This document shows, piece by piece, positions 35,451 to 47,300 of a stretch of DNA of 64,000 nt; within the stretch, counting starts at the first letter, position 1; every line of letters begins with the position of its first letter. The position numbers and the translations under genes are program-made. This DNA is from Linanthus parryae (taxonomy: Eukaryota; Streptophyta; Magnoliopsida; Ericales; Polemoniaceae), in contig JALGPY010000002.1 of the NCBI GenBank assembly GCA_023055425.1, positions 49,251,321 to 49,315,320 of the forward strand. The letters run 5' to 3'. The notes beneath the pieces were generated by a model. It saw nothing but the letters and a program-made list of their open reading frames with translations, ran no database searches and was not told where the DNA came from.

Positions 35451-35892
35451 TCACATCTCCCTTAAAACAAAGCTTCGTCCCCGAAGCTTAAAGTAAAAAC
35501 GAATCTTCCCATGCAAGTATAAATCGAATCGCCCAAGCATAAATCAAATCACCCAATGCAATAATAAATCAAATCTCCCAATGCAAGTTTGCAGTTCTAA
35601 TGTGCACATAAAAACAAGACAAGACGGGTAATTAAATGCAGGGCTGTTAAATAGACTCTTACGGGCCAAGCCCGGACCAACTAAATAACCAAATAACATA
35701 ATAAAATAATAATTATTAATTAACTAATAAATAAATATAAATAATGATACGATAACCCGTATCAGTAGGGAGTTAGGCGGGCTGGGGCGGGCTAGGGGTT
35801 GGGGGACCGTCCAAGGGCCAGATTGGGGGCCAGGCCGGGTCATTTTCACCCGCGAGTCGGCCCGTTTTGATACCTTGATTCATACCCCTGTA

Positions 35893-36348
35893 CAGTGGCG
35901 GAGCCAGGAAATCAAGTCAGCCGGGGCAAGATTCGGGAAGTCAAAAGTCAAATCCAAAAGTCAAAGTCAACAGTTAATAGTCGTTATATTTCATAAGCAA
36001 TTATACACACAAACATATAATAAATAATGAACAACAATACTCACAAGTCACAATTTGTTTTTTTTTTTCCAGGAGTTAATGGTAAATGATAAATTGGCAA
36101 AAAATAAATGAAAAAAATTATTGACTAGAAGGAGAATCGAATCGAACCCATATGGTGGGATTTGTCATTTACACCAACTAACCACTTGGGCAATTGGGCA
36201 GTTAGTATTTTCAGGGGGTGGGGAGGCAAAATTCTATATTTCTTTCGGTTTAGTCATAAAAAATCTATAAAAATAAGAGTATTAGTAGAAATTTTCAAAT
36301 TTCAGGGGAGGGCAACTACCCCCTTCCCCCTACATAGGTCCGCCCCTG
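35893..36348. mobile_element. hAT-like MITE (GTGGCGGAGCC type)
   Basis: 456 bp. It starts CAGTGGCGGAGCCAGG and ends TAGGTCCGCCCCTG. The perfect 8-bp duplication CCCCTGTA lies at 35885-35892 and 36349-36356. There is no coding sequence. Its duplication starts on the last base of the duplication of the outer nest element, so the two hAT-type insertions are directly adjacent. Confidence 0.85.
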
Positions 36349-37739
36349 CCCCTGTATAGTTTCGAATTACGTGAGGATGTTGAAAGGGGGGATATGATCA
36401 GTTTCTTTTTCTGGAGAGAGTAATGCGACCCATGCAAATGATGATGACCGTTAGTTTTTCTTTCTTCTATATGTACGACTCTTTAAGTGGTATATATGAT
36501 ACAAAAGTTGACTCTCTAGTGTGAAATCTACAAGAGTGTATCTAAGAACACGACTTGTCCCTTTCAATATTTTTTTCTTTTAATAATTGCAAGAGCATCA
36601 TCTCAGGGAAGACATGCTCATCTTTGTTCATTGACTTGACACACATATCAAACTTAGTTTATCAACCAGTTACGTTGGATATAGGAAAAAGTCAGATTTC
36701 TATTTAGTTTCAATCAGACTTCGCTTCTGTGATAACGGGGAAAGTGTGTCAAGTGTATCATAAGATTGGAGCACCTAAAAATAACTCGACCAGTTTGCTC
36801 ATTATTTCAGCAATAACTCCAACTTGTTACATTTAGCATTTATCTCCATCTCAATCTTTATCGTTTGTGATGAACTGCAAACTGGGGAAGTAAAGGAGCT
36901 ACGCACGGTTTCTGTAAAGCCACGTTAGACGAACCCATTCATGTAATCGTCGGAGTGATTTCTACTGGCCATGCGAAGCCAAATAAATGAAAATTTTGGA
37001 ACTATTGGACCACGGATCGATTGACTTGAAGATAGCGTATGAGATAGGATAGAGTGATGGTGTGCCATTGCCACTGATGATCGTGATCAAACTGCAGAAA
37101 ACCACTACTCGGTTCTGTTGGTCAAACTAACTTATGCAAGCTTCTTCATTCTTCTTCAATCAAATTTATTTTTCTGGAACGGAATGTAAAACTTATACAT
37201 TTAAAGGTATTGATGTGCGTGTTTGAGAGAGGTGCTTTGATCAAAAACAATGTTTTTTTTTAAACTCTTTGAGAGACATAATTTATGGCTTGTTTAAAAA
37301 CACGAACAGTTGAAAGAACAAAGTGTTTTTAAAACAATGAAATTGATATTTTAGTGACGTTTATTCATATTTTTGGTGGTTAAACACGCACCTAGTTTTG
37401 ATGAATGTATAAAATAACAACTATATGTTGTTATGGTATGTACAAAACGATATTAAAGTAATTAATATCGAAATTTACTAGTTTTGCATAATGTGTTTTT
37501 TTTTAATTGTAAACAGTATTTTTAAATACATATCAAACAATTTTCTAATTTTAGATTTAAACCTATTTTTTCAGCATTTTTTGGAACTATTTTTGTTGTT
37601 TTTAAACGGATACCAACCAAACATGCTCATAGTGCTACATAAGGTCCGAATTATTGCAAGTACAAATATGCTCAGTGCTTGCATGTGCCTGATTGATGCA
37701 GTTTTGAATTCTTGTCACTTCTAACTTTCCACTTCTCGC

Positions 37740-37789
37740 AATAATAATAATAATAATAACAATAATAATAATAATAATAATAATAATTT
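37740..37789. repeat. (AAT)n microsatellite
   Basis: About 16 AAT/ATA units with one AAC interruption. Confidence 0.95.
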
Positions 37790-37867
37790 AGGTTATAGTA
37801 ATTACAAATTTTTGTCCATTGATGCGGAAATTTATGTGTTAATTCGTTTGCTTAAAAGAAATAGCGG

Positions 37868-38073
37868 TACTTCTCCTTCCGTTCCATCTCTATTCTCATT
37901 TTTCCTTTCAAGTATTATGAAAAGGTTATTATGTTAACATATATAATAATGGAAGAAATTATTAATTTTTCATAATATGAAAAAATTGACAAATTATTTT
38001 GCTAATCATCTAACCTCTTCAAAAAATGCTTGGTAAAAATATAACGGTATTTTTTAGACGGAGGGGAGGGTTA
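37868..38073. mobile_element. Stowaway-like MITE
   Basis: Ends TACTTCTCCTTCCGTTCC and AGACGGAGGGGAGGGTTA pair imperfectly and match the CTCCCTCCGT-type ends of Stowaway elements with a TA target. 206 bp, A/T-rich, non-coding. Confidence 0.6.
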
Positions 38074-38552
38074 TTGAAAATAAGGGTTTCCTATCGACTT
38101 GTGGAGAGCTCTACTAATTTACGGAAAATTCATTAATGCTCAAAAAAATTACATGATACATTGTTCATATAATATTATTAAAAAAATCCCGAGTCTCACC
38201 AGCTTAGAGTTCTTATTCACATCACTCAGGAGCTCGAGAACAGACGAGTTATACACCTGAGCCCATGGGCGGAGCGAGGATTTGCCAAAGTGGGGAGCTA
38301 AACTCCAGTGTGAGAGAGCGCAGTGAGCAATGGTAGTTTTATCATTTTTTTTCCTCCAACCTAATTTCACGTGTCATATATTTTTATCAAATAAATAGAA
38401 CATGACACACAAAAACAGACAGAGTATATGCCTACCTAGATCTAACCGAACTAAAACCCCAACTCCACTGTCTTTAAGTAACGTGATGCCATTAACACAT
38501 CCTTCCAGAGAGAAAAGTCACGCAGAAGAAGCCATACACACACGACACACGA

Positions 38553-38584
<32 letters not shown>

Positions 38585-38991
38585 TTTGAAATATTCTAAA
38601 ATCACACTTGCTTCAACATTAAGTTCTCTCCCAAAAGGGTGTACATTGTTAACCTTAAACATTGCAACTTACCCACCTCTATATGAGGAAAAACAAAAAC
38701 GGCACTTACCCCCAGAAATGTACAAATCTAACCCTCCACCACACCGGAAACAAAAAAAGAATACCTAATGAGTTCCAGGGTCAGAATAGTCATCAAACAA
38801 ACAAACCCTCCCCAATTGCAGCTAGGGTTTTCTAAAAAGAAAACAATTCAAAAACCAAGAGATGAGGTAGATGAGATGGTAAAAAAAGAATCAGAAACCA
38901 GTGAGTGAGTCAACTCAACTCGCTAGCCTCCTCATCTTGGGACCATCTCTCTCTATCTCTCTCCCAAACAATGAATCTTTTCATCTTCTTC

Positions 38992-39303
38992 TCATCTGAG
39001 CATTGCAGTGAGAGAGCGAAACACGACTTCTTCGCAAGGAATGGTGAGTCCCATGTCGTGATCGAACCCGAACTCTTCCTCAGCTCGTTGGAGGAGGCAC
39101 TGGAACTCGGGGTGAGTCAGGAACGTGATCGGTACGATGTACCGGCTCCGGTTCTCCCCCACGTATACCGGAAAATGGCCTCTCGGGACGTCGAGTGGGA
39201 GGCCGTCTTCATCGTTGTATTTCTTCCCGAGGCTGGAACATCTCTTTAGGATCTGCTTCACCATTGCTGTTTGTGAGAACTTGCTTTGTTTTCTGATGGC
39301 CAT
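38992..39303 (-). CDS. SAUR: SAUR auxin-responsive protein (SAUR50-like)
   Basis: A single-exon 103-residue protein of the small auxin-up RNA family, intronless as is usual. SAURs promote cell expansion, many by inhibiting PP2C.D phosphatases and so activating plasma-membrane H+-ATPases (family knowledge). The N-terminus [20 protein letters not shown] is followed by RCSSLGKK. The conserved core runs from about residue 38: [40 protein letters not shown] and [14 protein letters not shown]. The frame is open upstream for another 106 codons, but those are P/S/L-rich low complexity (CT repeats and similar); the MAIRK start fits the family. A TATA-like CATAAATA lies 165 bp upstream. The gene looks intact. 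Auxin induction is inferred from family membership only. Confidence 0.93.
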   Translation of the reverse strand: MAIRKQSKFSQTAMVKQILKRCSSLGKKYNDEDGLPLDVPRGHFPVYVGENRSRYIVPITFLTHPEFQCLLQRAEEEFGFDHDMGLTIPCEEVVFRSLTAMLR

Positions 39304-39308
39304 TCTCA

Positions 39309-39310
<2 letters not shown>

Positions 39311-39345
<35 letters not shown>
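39311..39345. repeat. GA/CT microsatellite in SAUR 5' leader
   Basis: About 17 GA units on the plus strand (CT in the transcript), 8 bp upstream of the SAUR start codon and therefore within its presumed 5' UTR. More GAGA-rich sequence follows to about 39412. Confidence 0.9.
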
Positions 39346-39347
<2 letters not shown>

Positions 39348-39467
39348 GATAGTAGAGGTGATAGTAGAGGTGGAGGAGGTGGTGGTGGTAAGAGAGAGAG
39401 AGAAAGAGAGATTGTAGTGATAGTAGAGGTGGTGGTGGTGATGAGGGGATAGAAGAGGTGTGAAGGG

Positions 39468-39475
39468 TATTTATG
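39468..39475 (-). promoter_or_regulatory. TATA-like box of SAUR gene
   Basis: The minus strand reads CATAAATA, 165 bp upstream of the ATG. It is the only TATA-like sequence close to the gene on that strand. No canonical auxin-response TGTCTC element was confirmed next to it. Confidence 0.4.
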
Positions 39476-39621
39476 AAGAGGGTTTGAGAGAGATGTGTAG
39501 AGAGATTTTGAGAAGGAGGGAGAGATTTTGAGAGAGGTGGGGGCAAGTGGGGGTGTAGGGGAGTTGAATGCAAGGCCACAGGTTTGAGAGAGTGAGGGTT
39601 TGTGTATATGTGGAAGGACAA

Positions 39622-41567
39622 AGTGGGGCTAAACTCTTAGGCATTACAACTCTTTGGTTGGACCTCCAAATGACAACATGGTCCCTCTCCCTGTGTTTTT
39701 AGTCTCATCAGTTTTTAGTTCCTCTCTAGTCTTAAGAGACACATACATCCATCTTGATATATTTTTTCTCATTCCTAGTTATGGATTACCTAACCCCAAT
39801 CTAATCAACAACTCAGCATGAAAGGACTCAGAAAATGATATGATCAACTGTAACTTCTTTTATGCTCTTAATATTTAATCAATACAATAATCAGTAAAAC
39901 TTCCAGCAGTGTAAGTGTAAGTGTGCGCACACTGATGTACAGTATATAAAGAGAAATTAATTGACTGAGATCAAGGTCATCAGTACATATGGCGCTTCTT
40001 CTGTTTGACTATACGTACGAATTGTTGAAGTTGTTAATTCCAATACAACATTACAATAATTGTAATTAAGGGGTATTTTCGGTAATTCCAGAAGCCTCTA
40101 ACTAAGAAGTTCCATTGTCAGTTTATAATAATGCTACTCTAGCACTGTGTATAAAGAAAGTTAGTCAAACGGGTTGAGAAGGACCTGAAGCGTGGTAGGA
40201 GTAGTAATATATTTTAGTAACTGGTAATACTGCAATTTTGAATGGGGAGAGCCCTTAGTTTAAGGAAAGGGGAATCACGGGTTAACTGTAACCGTACAGA
40301 GAGTACCTAGTAGTTTGTTCTTGTTATAGTTTTCAGTTACTGTTGGAAATGTGACTCACTTGAAAGAGAAACACTTCGCTGTGCTAACTGCATACCACTC
40401 CGTTTCTTCTCTTTCTCCCCCTACGGACTTTTTCACTCGAAGTTGGGTCACTTTGACCCGGCAATTTGGATGGCCAAACGATATAATTTTTTAATAAATT
40501 TTTCATGGCATTACAGAGTAACACTTATTCTACAACACCATGAAAGAATTATCAAAAAATTGCTTCGTTTTGATATCCAAATCACCGGGTCAAAGCGACC
40601 CAGTGAATAGTGGTAAAAGTCAAAAGGGGGAGAAAGAGAAGAAACAGAGTGGTACCATGTTAACACTGACGTGTAGCACTCTTCATTAATATTCAATTTT
40701 TGAATCCACACGTACATGTAATGCTCTTTACCACTACTATTTCTTCCTGGCACTGAAGTCTACATTATTGAACACAGTGATAAATATAGTGCATCTCGAA
40801 CCCACCATGACCAGTGTGGCACTAGGGCGTCACCATACCTTTAGACTTTCGAGTAAGCCTTCAACACACCATCTCTGGTGTTTGTAGTGAGGTGGTGTTC
40901 GTGCAGCATAGAAGAGTTTCTCCGGCACACATGGTGAGGATGATTGCAGAGTTTGAACAAACACTTGGCACACAGTTTAATCATTCAAATGAAGTATCTG
41001 GTGTTGTGTTGCTCTTATTTTCTGGAGCAACCCCCCACCATGTGCAACTGCACTAACTGCTAGGCTTTTTTCCGCAGGTTTGACCTCCCCAAGGCTTTTT
41101 AACCGTTCATGGTTTCACCGATGTGTTTGTGGTTTTTTTTATATGCAGATGTTGTTCTGACCAAGAAGAGAACTAATAATAGTATAACCCAGGAAGAGAG
41201 ATATTTTACTATTAGTATAATTCGTTTTAGTAGTTAATAACATCGTTAACGGCAATAAGGTTATGTGTAACAGTACTCTAGATACACCTAAGACTGACCA
41301 GGTAGTTTCTGATCAACCCAAGGACCAGATCTAAACTTATGTAAAAGCATCTGGAATAATTTACGTTTTTTAATAGGTTAATAGATACACTAGTGGAGTG
41401 ACTTTGTGAAACCATCACCACTGGAATAGTGTACAACATAGCTCAATAGGCTCCCACCGTAGCGATATAGACAAGTTTATGTAGGGCTAAGACTTTAGGT
41501 TGAGTTAATAACATGAAACAAGCTTAAAGAAAAGAAAAGGCTAAACAAATTACAGGTTCAACATTTT
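39622..41567. other. intergenic between SAUR and LINE
   Basis: Non-coding. It holds the foldback MITE at 40393-40654. Nothing else is recognised. Confidence 0.5.
40393..40654. mobile_element. 262-bp foldback MITE, copy 3
   Basis: TACCACTCCGTTTCTTCTC to GAAACAGAGTGGTA, flanked by TA. The arms pair over nearly the full length through GGGTCACTTTGACCCGG and GGGTCAAAGCGACCC. Same length as the copies at 8628, 49318 and 52125. Confidence 0.85.
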
Positions 41568-41974
41568 AAGTAGTATTAAAACCAGAACTGATTTGCTACA
41601 AATGCTTTTTCTCTCTCTAAACTTTGAGAGCTCTCTCCTCTCTCCTCACAATCTCCAAGGCGCCCGTTTCACGGGGAATTCCAATTCTCGAAGACTCATC
41701 GGAAAACGCCTCTCCGATTAACTCTTCGGCAAAATCTTTGATTCACAGGGGGTTTCTTCCGCACGCGAGCAAGATCTATAGGCCATCATTGCCTACCGTC
41801 GCCGTAAGGAGTGTTATTCTAGCCGGCGGGAAGATTTTCTTGCAGTCCCAAGAGCTATCTCTTCGACTTCTGCCAAATCCCTCTATTGGAAGTTGATTTC
41901 TTCTGCAACAATCTCCTCCTTCTTCAGAAATCACAATCATTTCTGGTAATTTTTCCTGTTTTCCAAGAATCGCA

Positions 41975-44362
41975 ATGAAATCCCACGAAGATATGAAGAA
42001 GTTAGGCGATTTAAATACCAGGCTAACATTGGTTTTCGCCATTACCAAACTCCATATCATCTTCAAAAAAACAAAACCCCACCGATCCCCTAAATTGCAG
42101 CAAAGAAAAGTTGAGCTTGCTCTCCTAGATCCAAAACCATCTCCAATGGCGTCTCCATCACAAGAGGAGTCTCCACCCCCTGAAACCTCCCATAACCTTT
42201 CTCCAGTACCTCCTCAATATCTATATGAGTCCAATCGACCATTCAATTATGTTCAAGCAATTCAACGTATGCCAGACGACCCAAATCGTCCCACAGATCG
42301 AAGGCGACAAGGAATTGAAATTACGGCTCCTGATTTCATCTTTAATCAAGGAACCCCAACCTACCATCAAAACCTAACCCTCCTTATTCAAGATTACAGA
42401 AATTTTTCTGAAGCTCAAGTTCTTGACATGGTTCGGTCAATCTGGCAACCCACGTTTGGCATCCAAATCGTTAGCAGGTATAATAATATCTATGTGCTTC
42501 ATTTTGATAACTATGATGAGCTCCTTGCAGTTTTAGCAGGAGGTCCTTATGCCATTCAAGGAGCACTCTTCACAGTTGACCACTGGAACCCGGATGTGGC
42601 AATTCAACACCTTGTGATCCCTGAAATTTTGATCTGGGTCAAGTTAATGGGTGTTCCTCTCCGATTCTTCAATCAAGCAGCGGGAGGTCTTTTTGCATTA
42701 TTAATTGGTGTTGCTCAACGTATTGATACAGATTATGCCTCATCTAGGCCCAATCGTACCCTTGCGTGCAAGTCTGGGTTCCTCCTGATGAGCCCTTCCT
42801 TGGAGGATTTTACTTGTTAGATCATGAAGGTCGTCCTATTTGGATTGACTGCAAGCCAGAAAGAGTTTACCGCCTTTGCCGAGCTTGTGGAGTTATGGGT
42901 CATAAGATGCGGCAGTGCAAAACCAATTCACTGTTTGCAGCCAGAAGAATTGATGAACACATCCAATTTTTGGCGGACAGATTTAATGCTAGAATTCTCT
43001 CCGAACCTAATGTCAGTCTGTATGCTTCAAGACTCCGTCAAACACCCCGACAACCCAGATATCGTGCACCACCCATTGTACTCGCAGAAAGAAACCATCA
43101 CTATCTGCCTCCACCACCCCCTTTCTGGCACAATTCATCAGCTCCTTTGAGCAACTCCCATATTTCAGAGCTCTCCCCCCTAACCTTGAACAAATCCCAG
43201 TTCCCATGAATACTTCCCCTCCACCTCCCACCCTCATGAATTTTGACTCGTTTATTAACCTTCATGAACAAGCCTGAGAAGAACCAGATTGGGAATTGGA
43301 TGATATTCCAAATCCTCTAAACCCAAATCAAAATCTAGCTGTTAACCCAAACCCGCCCCAAATCCCAATCCCGCCCCAATTACCAAATCCAAACCCAGTC
43401 CTGAATCCGACCCGCAGAGTTAACCAACCCGACCCGTCAGCTGCTGAAAATTTGGAACTAGGCCACTCATCTCCTTTTGGGCCGGCCCACTGCTCGAGCC
43501 CTTTCAACTTTGGGTCACTAATGGCTGCCATTAGATCTGGCCCGTTAGCTCACACGGACTTCTTCGCACAGTTGCTCAACCCAAACTATATACTATCGGC
43601 AGAGGAACTTGAAGCCCAAAACAAGATGTGGGCAGAATTTATGAGCTCTTTTGGACTCACAGCTCCCTCCCTCGTTCAAGAAGACATTGATCAGTTCGCA
43701 GCCTATTCTCTGGAATTCGACGCCCTAGCTGAAGCTATGATGGCAGCATCTCCGCCGTCTCCGCCTCTTCCTCCAGCCCACTCGTCTTTGAGCACTGCCC
43801 GTCCTCCACCATTGCCGCCTGTGAGAATCTCGGAACCTCACTCGGGTTCTGCTCCTCCTTCTTCAAAAATAGTGGATGGTAAAGGTAAAGCTAAAATGGA
43901 TCTACAACCAGTGGATTGTTCTGACAGTAGCAGTGATGATGACGGTGATCACTCCCCTATTCATGGAGCAATCAGGGCTCGCCGTCGTCCGTGGAGAGTG
44001 GCTAGAGAAGTTGGCTCAAGTAAAAGATTTGAAGGTACTGATGTTGGCTCATCCTCCCTCCAAAAGTCTCCTACTTTACCCAAAACCTCCTCACCAGAAA
44101 AAAGACTTTTTTCAACGACACTTGGCCAGAGGATGTCCTGCCACCCAAGAAAAGAACAGCTCTGTTTTCCAGTCTCCTGGTGGATGATCAAACTTTAGCG
44201 GAGGTGGATATTTTCAAGGAAGCTTATGAAGAGGAGCTCCGTCAATGGGTCTATTTTGAAACAGACTATCTGCTGCAAACTATCTGGTTCTACAATCAAT
44301 TGGAAGTGAAAGAATTTCTGGAAAAGGTGGAGATTGTTCAACAATCTCCGCCAACTCAATGA
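41975..44362 (+). pseudogene. LINE ORF1, frameshifted
   Basis: The natural start is likely MASPSQEESPPPE at 42147; an upstream ATG at 41975 is also in frame. A plant ORF1 domain (DUF4283 type) covers the stretch from APDFIFNQGTPTYHQNLTLL to VPLRFFNQAAGG. After a frameshift at about 42770-42820 comes the zinc knuckle CRACGVMGHKMRQC. A second shift near 43150-43210 and a TGA near 43275 lead into a P/N/S-rich tail. A third shift near 44190 leads into a last frame ending QQSPPTQ at 44362. The final TGA overlaps the ORF2 start as ATGA. It binds element RNA in this family, but this copy cannot make the full protein. Confidence 0.85.
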
Positions 44363-47300
44363 AACTCTTATGTTGGAATTGTCGAGGACTTGGACATCCC
44401 TTGACAATTCAAGCCCTCCGAGGTCTGTGCTCCGATAATAAAAATGACCTCCTCCTTTTGGTAGAAACAAAAAAAACAGTGGATCACCTCTCAGGTTTAT
44501 GTACTTCTCTAGGATTTCCTTCTCTTTTTGGTTTTGATGCAAATGGCTCTAAGGGTGGTCTTTTAGCAGCTTGGAACTGTAATGTCGCCATCCATCCGGT
44601 TTTTAGTTGTTCATGGTTTCTACATCTAGAAATTGATGAAGCAAACGGGAAAAATTGGGCTCTGTTTTTGTTTTATGGTCATCCTATTGCAACAGAAAGA
44701 GCAGCAGTTTTGAACCATCTCCAAATGCATCTTTCCTCTTCCTCACTCCCCAAAGTGATACTTGGTGATTTTAACCAAGTTTTGCATCAATCAGAAAAAC
44801 TCAGCAAAAATACCCGAATCAGTCCGGGTATGGACCAATTTCAAGACTTCCTAATCTCTAACTCTTTATTTGAGTTGCCTAACCATGGTGTTTATTTCAC
44901 ATGGACTAATAACCGTCAAGGGACTCATCGAACGTATGAGCGTCTTGACAAGATCTACACTTCTCATGACTGGTATACACTTTTTCCCAATGCTATCACT
45001 ACAACCCTCCCAATACAACGTTCAGATCATAGTCCATTTATTTTGGATATTTATGGGGCTAAACGGGGAAAAAGTCGACCAAAGCGTATGGAAGTGTTCT
45101 GGCTACGTCACCCTGACGCTCAGAGCATCATAAAAAAGGTGATGCTTCTCCCTCTTCCTGGCTCTCCCATCTTTCAACTCTTAAGAAAACAGGAAATTGC
45201 TATGAAACATCTCATCAATTGGCACAAATTGAGTTTCCAAAATCAGTCTCAAAGGGTTCGAGATTTACAGTTGTCCTTAGACCAAATTCAACAAAAACTT
45301 GCTCGTTGTACTAGCATTGACTCGCATGATTTCCGACAACTATGCTTAGAAGATTCCACTACCCGGGAAAAATACGACTCTGCTCTTCTGGACCAGGAAC
45401 AATTCTGGAAACAAAGATCCAAACAAAATTGGCTTCTTCATGGCGATCAAAACTCTCGATTCTTCCACTTGGCAGCAATGATTCGGCAAAACAAGAAAAA
45501 TATTAGTGGCATTCAAACAGCGGACGGCTCTTTTCTTGTGGACCAGGTCCAAATTTCTTCACACATCCAACATCACTTCCGTTCCCTTCTTTGTCCGAAT
45601 CAGCAAGCGTCAGCTTCTAGTTCCCCCTTGGATGAATTAAAAATTCCCCTGCTGCTTTCAAAAAAGCTTTCTAATGAGCAAAGACTAACCCTAGAAACTG
45701 AATTTTCTTCGGAAGAGATTAAAGCTGCAGTTTTTGATTTCAGTAAAAACAAATCTCCGGGACCGGATGGGATTCTAATGGAATTCTTTCAAACTCAATG
45801 GGCCATGCTAGAAGATCAAATTGTTGCGGCAGTTCGACACACTGTGGCCACGGGACATGTGCTTCGTGAAAGCAACAAAACGTTCATAGCTCTTATCCCT
45901 AAAGTCACCAACCCCCTCTCTGCCTCGGATTACCGACCCATTAGTCTTTGCAACTCAATTTACAAAATTCTCGCAAAAGTGCTAGCCAACCGTATGCAAC
46001 CACTCATTCCTTAGCTTATCTCTGAGCCCCAAAATGCCTTTGTCAAAGGCCGCCTGATTACGGACAACATTTTATTGGCACATGAGCTCCTTCATTTCAT
46101 TCGTCATCGCAAAAGTAAGAAAACTGCCTTTTACGCTCTAAAGCTTGATATGAATAAAGCGTTTGACAGAATCTCCTGGAATTTCATCAAAGATTGCCTC
46201 ATTCAGATGAACTTTGGTTGTGCCTTCATTGAGATTATTATGTCCTGCATTTCAACGGTATCTTCAGCTATCCTCACTAATGGGGAACCCTCGGAATTCT
46301 TCTACCCTACGGCGGGTATTCGCCAAGGAGACCCTCTCTCCCCTTACTTATTCAATATTGTGCAAGAAGCTCTTTCCAGCCTTCTTACTTTTCTTGAAAG
46401 TCAGGGTGGAATGCAAGGTATCAAAATCTCACCCCCTGCCCCTTCGGTTAGCCACTTATTATTTGCAGACGATACTTTTATATTCCAACGGTTTGATCTC
46501 ACAAGAGCTTGGACACTGAAATGGGGTCTTGCGGCCTTTTGTAATCAGACCGGACAGAAAATTAACTTCAACAAATCGGAGCTTTTCGTCAGTCCAGGGA
46601 TGACCGCAATCGAGGCCCAAAATCTAAGTCACATCCTTGACATCAAGTTGGTCTCTAGCCCGGGTAAATATCTGGGCAGCATTATGGATTTCACTCTTAC
46701 CAAGAAAGAGATTTTTGCTGGCATTATTAAGCGGTTCCAAGATACTCTTCAAACATGGAAGATTCACACACTATCATTTGCTGGTAAATGTGTGCTAATC
46801 AAATCAACACTCCTTGCACTTCCCACCTATATGCTATCTGTTTTCAAAGCGCCAGTCTCTTTCTTTAATAGCATTAAGAGCCTAATAACCAGATTCTTAT
46901 GGGCCAGTGGGAATAGTAAAGGCATCAGGTGGAGGAAATGGTCTCTTTTATGCAAACCCCTGTCAGAAGGAGGTCTGGGATTCAGAGATCTTAAACTTCA
47001 AAATCAAGCTCTTCTTGCAAAAACAGCGTCTCGAATTCTGACTAATCGGGATTGTCTACTATCAAAGGTACTCCTTGCGAAATACTGCCAAAGAAAAACC
47101 TTTCTTCACTCCCATGCTTCAACCTCGGCCTCTTGGGGATGGAAAAGCATTATGTGGGGTAAACTATTACTCAAAAATAACTTACAGTGGACGGTTGGCA
47201 ATGGCACTGACATCAACCCTTTTTCGGATACCTGGATCCCAAACTCCACATTCACCCTCCCAGTCACCCTCACAAACCATTTTCCAAACTTAAGGGTTAG

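Larger units (their letters stand above)
14774..35764 (-). mobile_element. non-autonomous LTR element (nest layer 2)
   Basis: The TSD GTAGG lies at 14769-14773 and 35765-35769. The LTRs are about 230 bp, run TG to CA, and are seen three times: 14774-15004, 32112-32341 and a split third copy 32364-32513 plus about 35657-35764. Own internal DNA is only about 1 kb: a 3' part with a polypurine tract (15005-15364) and a 5' part with gag-like N-terminal sequence (31462-32111). No protease, integrase or reverse transcriptase remains. Orientation is minus from the primer site and polypurine tract. Features look Ty3/gypsy-like, and it would depend on another element in trans. Confidence 0.75.
32364..35764 (-). 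repeat. third LTR of layer-2 element, split by an insertion
   Basis: The left part (32364-32513) starts TGTTACCCCCCAGGTAACG. The right part (about 35657-35764) has ACGGGCCAAGCCCG and ends CCCGTATCA just before GTAGG. It is more diverged from the other two LTRs. The insertion between the parts carries a chromovirus-like LTR, with a possible duplication TAGAC at 32509-32513 and 35652-35656. Confidence 0.7.
14542..35877. mobile_element. GC-rich hAT-like non-autonomous element (outermost nest layer)
   Basis: The left part (14542-14773) and right part (35770-35877) are GGGCC-rich and were split by the LTR element. Ends are CAAGGTGAGAGTGGGCCG at the left and CGGCCCGTTTTGATACCTTG at the right, an imperfect inverted repeat. 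The 8-bp duplication ATTCATAC lies at 14534-14541 and 35878-35885, as expected for hAT. Without the insertions it is about 340 bp. A run of 14 G lies at 14710-14723. Confidence 0.65.
36357..38991. other. intergenic, mostly without recognised features
   Basis: No gene is supported. Contents: a possible worn MITE with GCTTGTTTAAAAACAC and AAACATGCTCAT ends (about 37285-37630), an AAT-type microsatellite (37740-37789), a Stowaway-like MITE (37868-38073), one hAT-type end near 38268 (GGGCGGAGCGAGG), and GAGA tracts at 38549-38584. Confidence 0.45.

Noticed and set aside
38992..39621. 209-residue version of the SAUR protein
   Set aside because: The first 106 residues are low-complexity S/P/L/H from CT repeats; the MAIRK start fits SAUR length and sequence.
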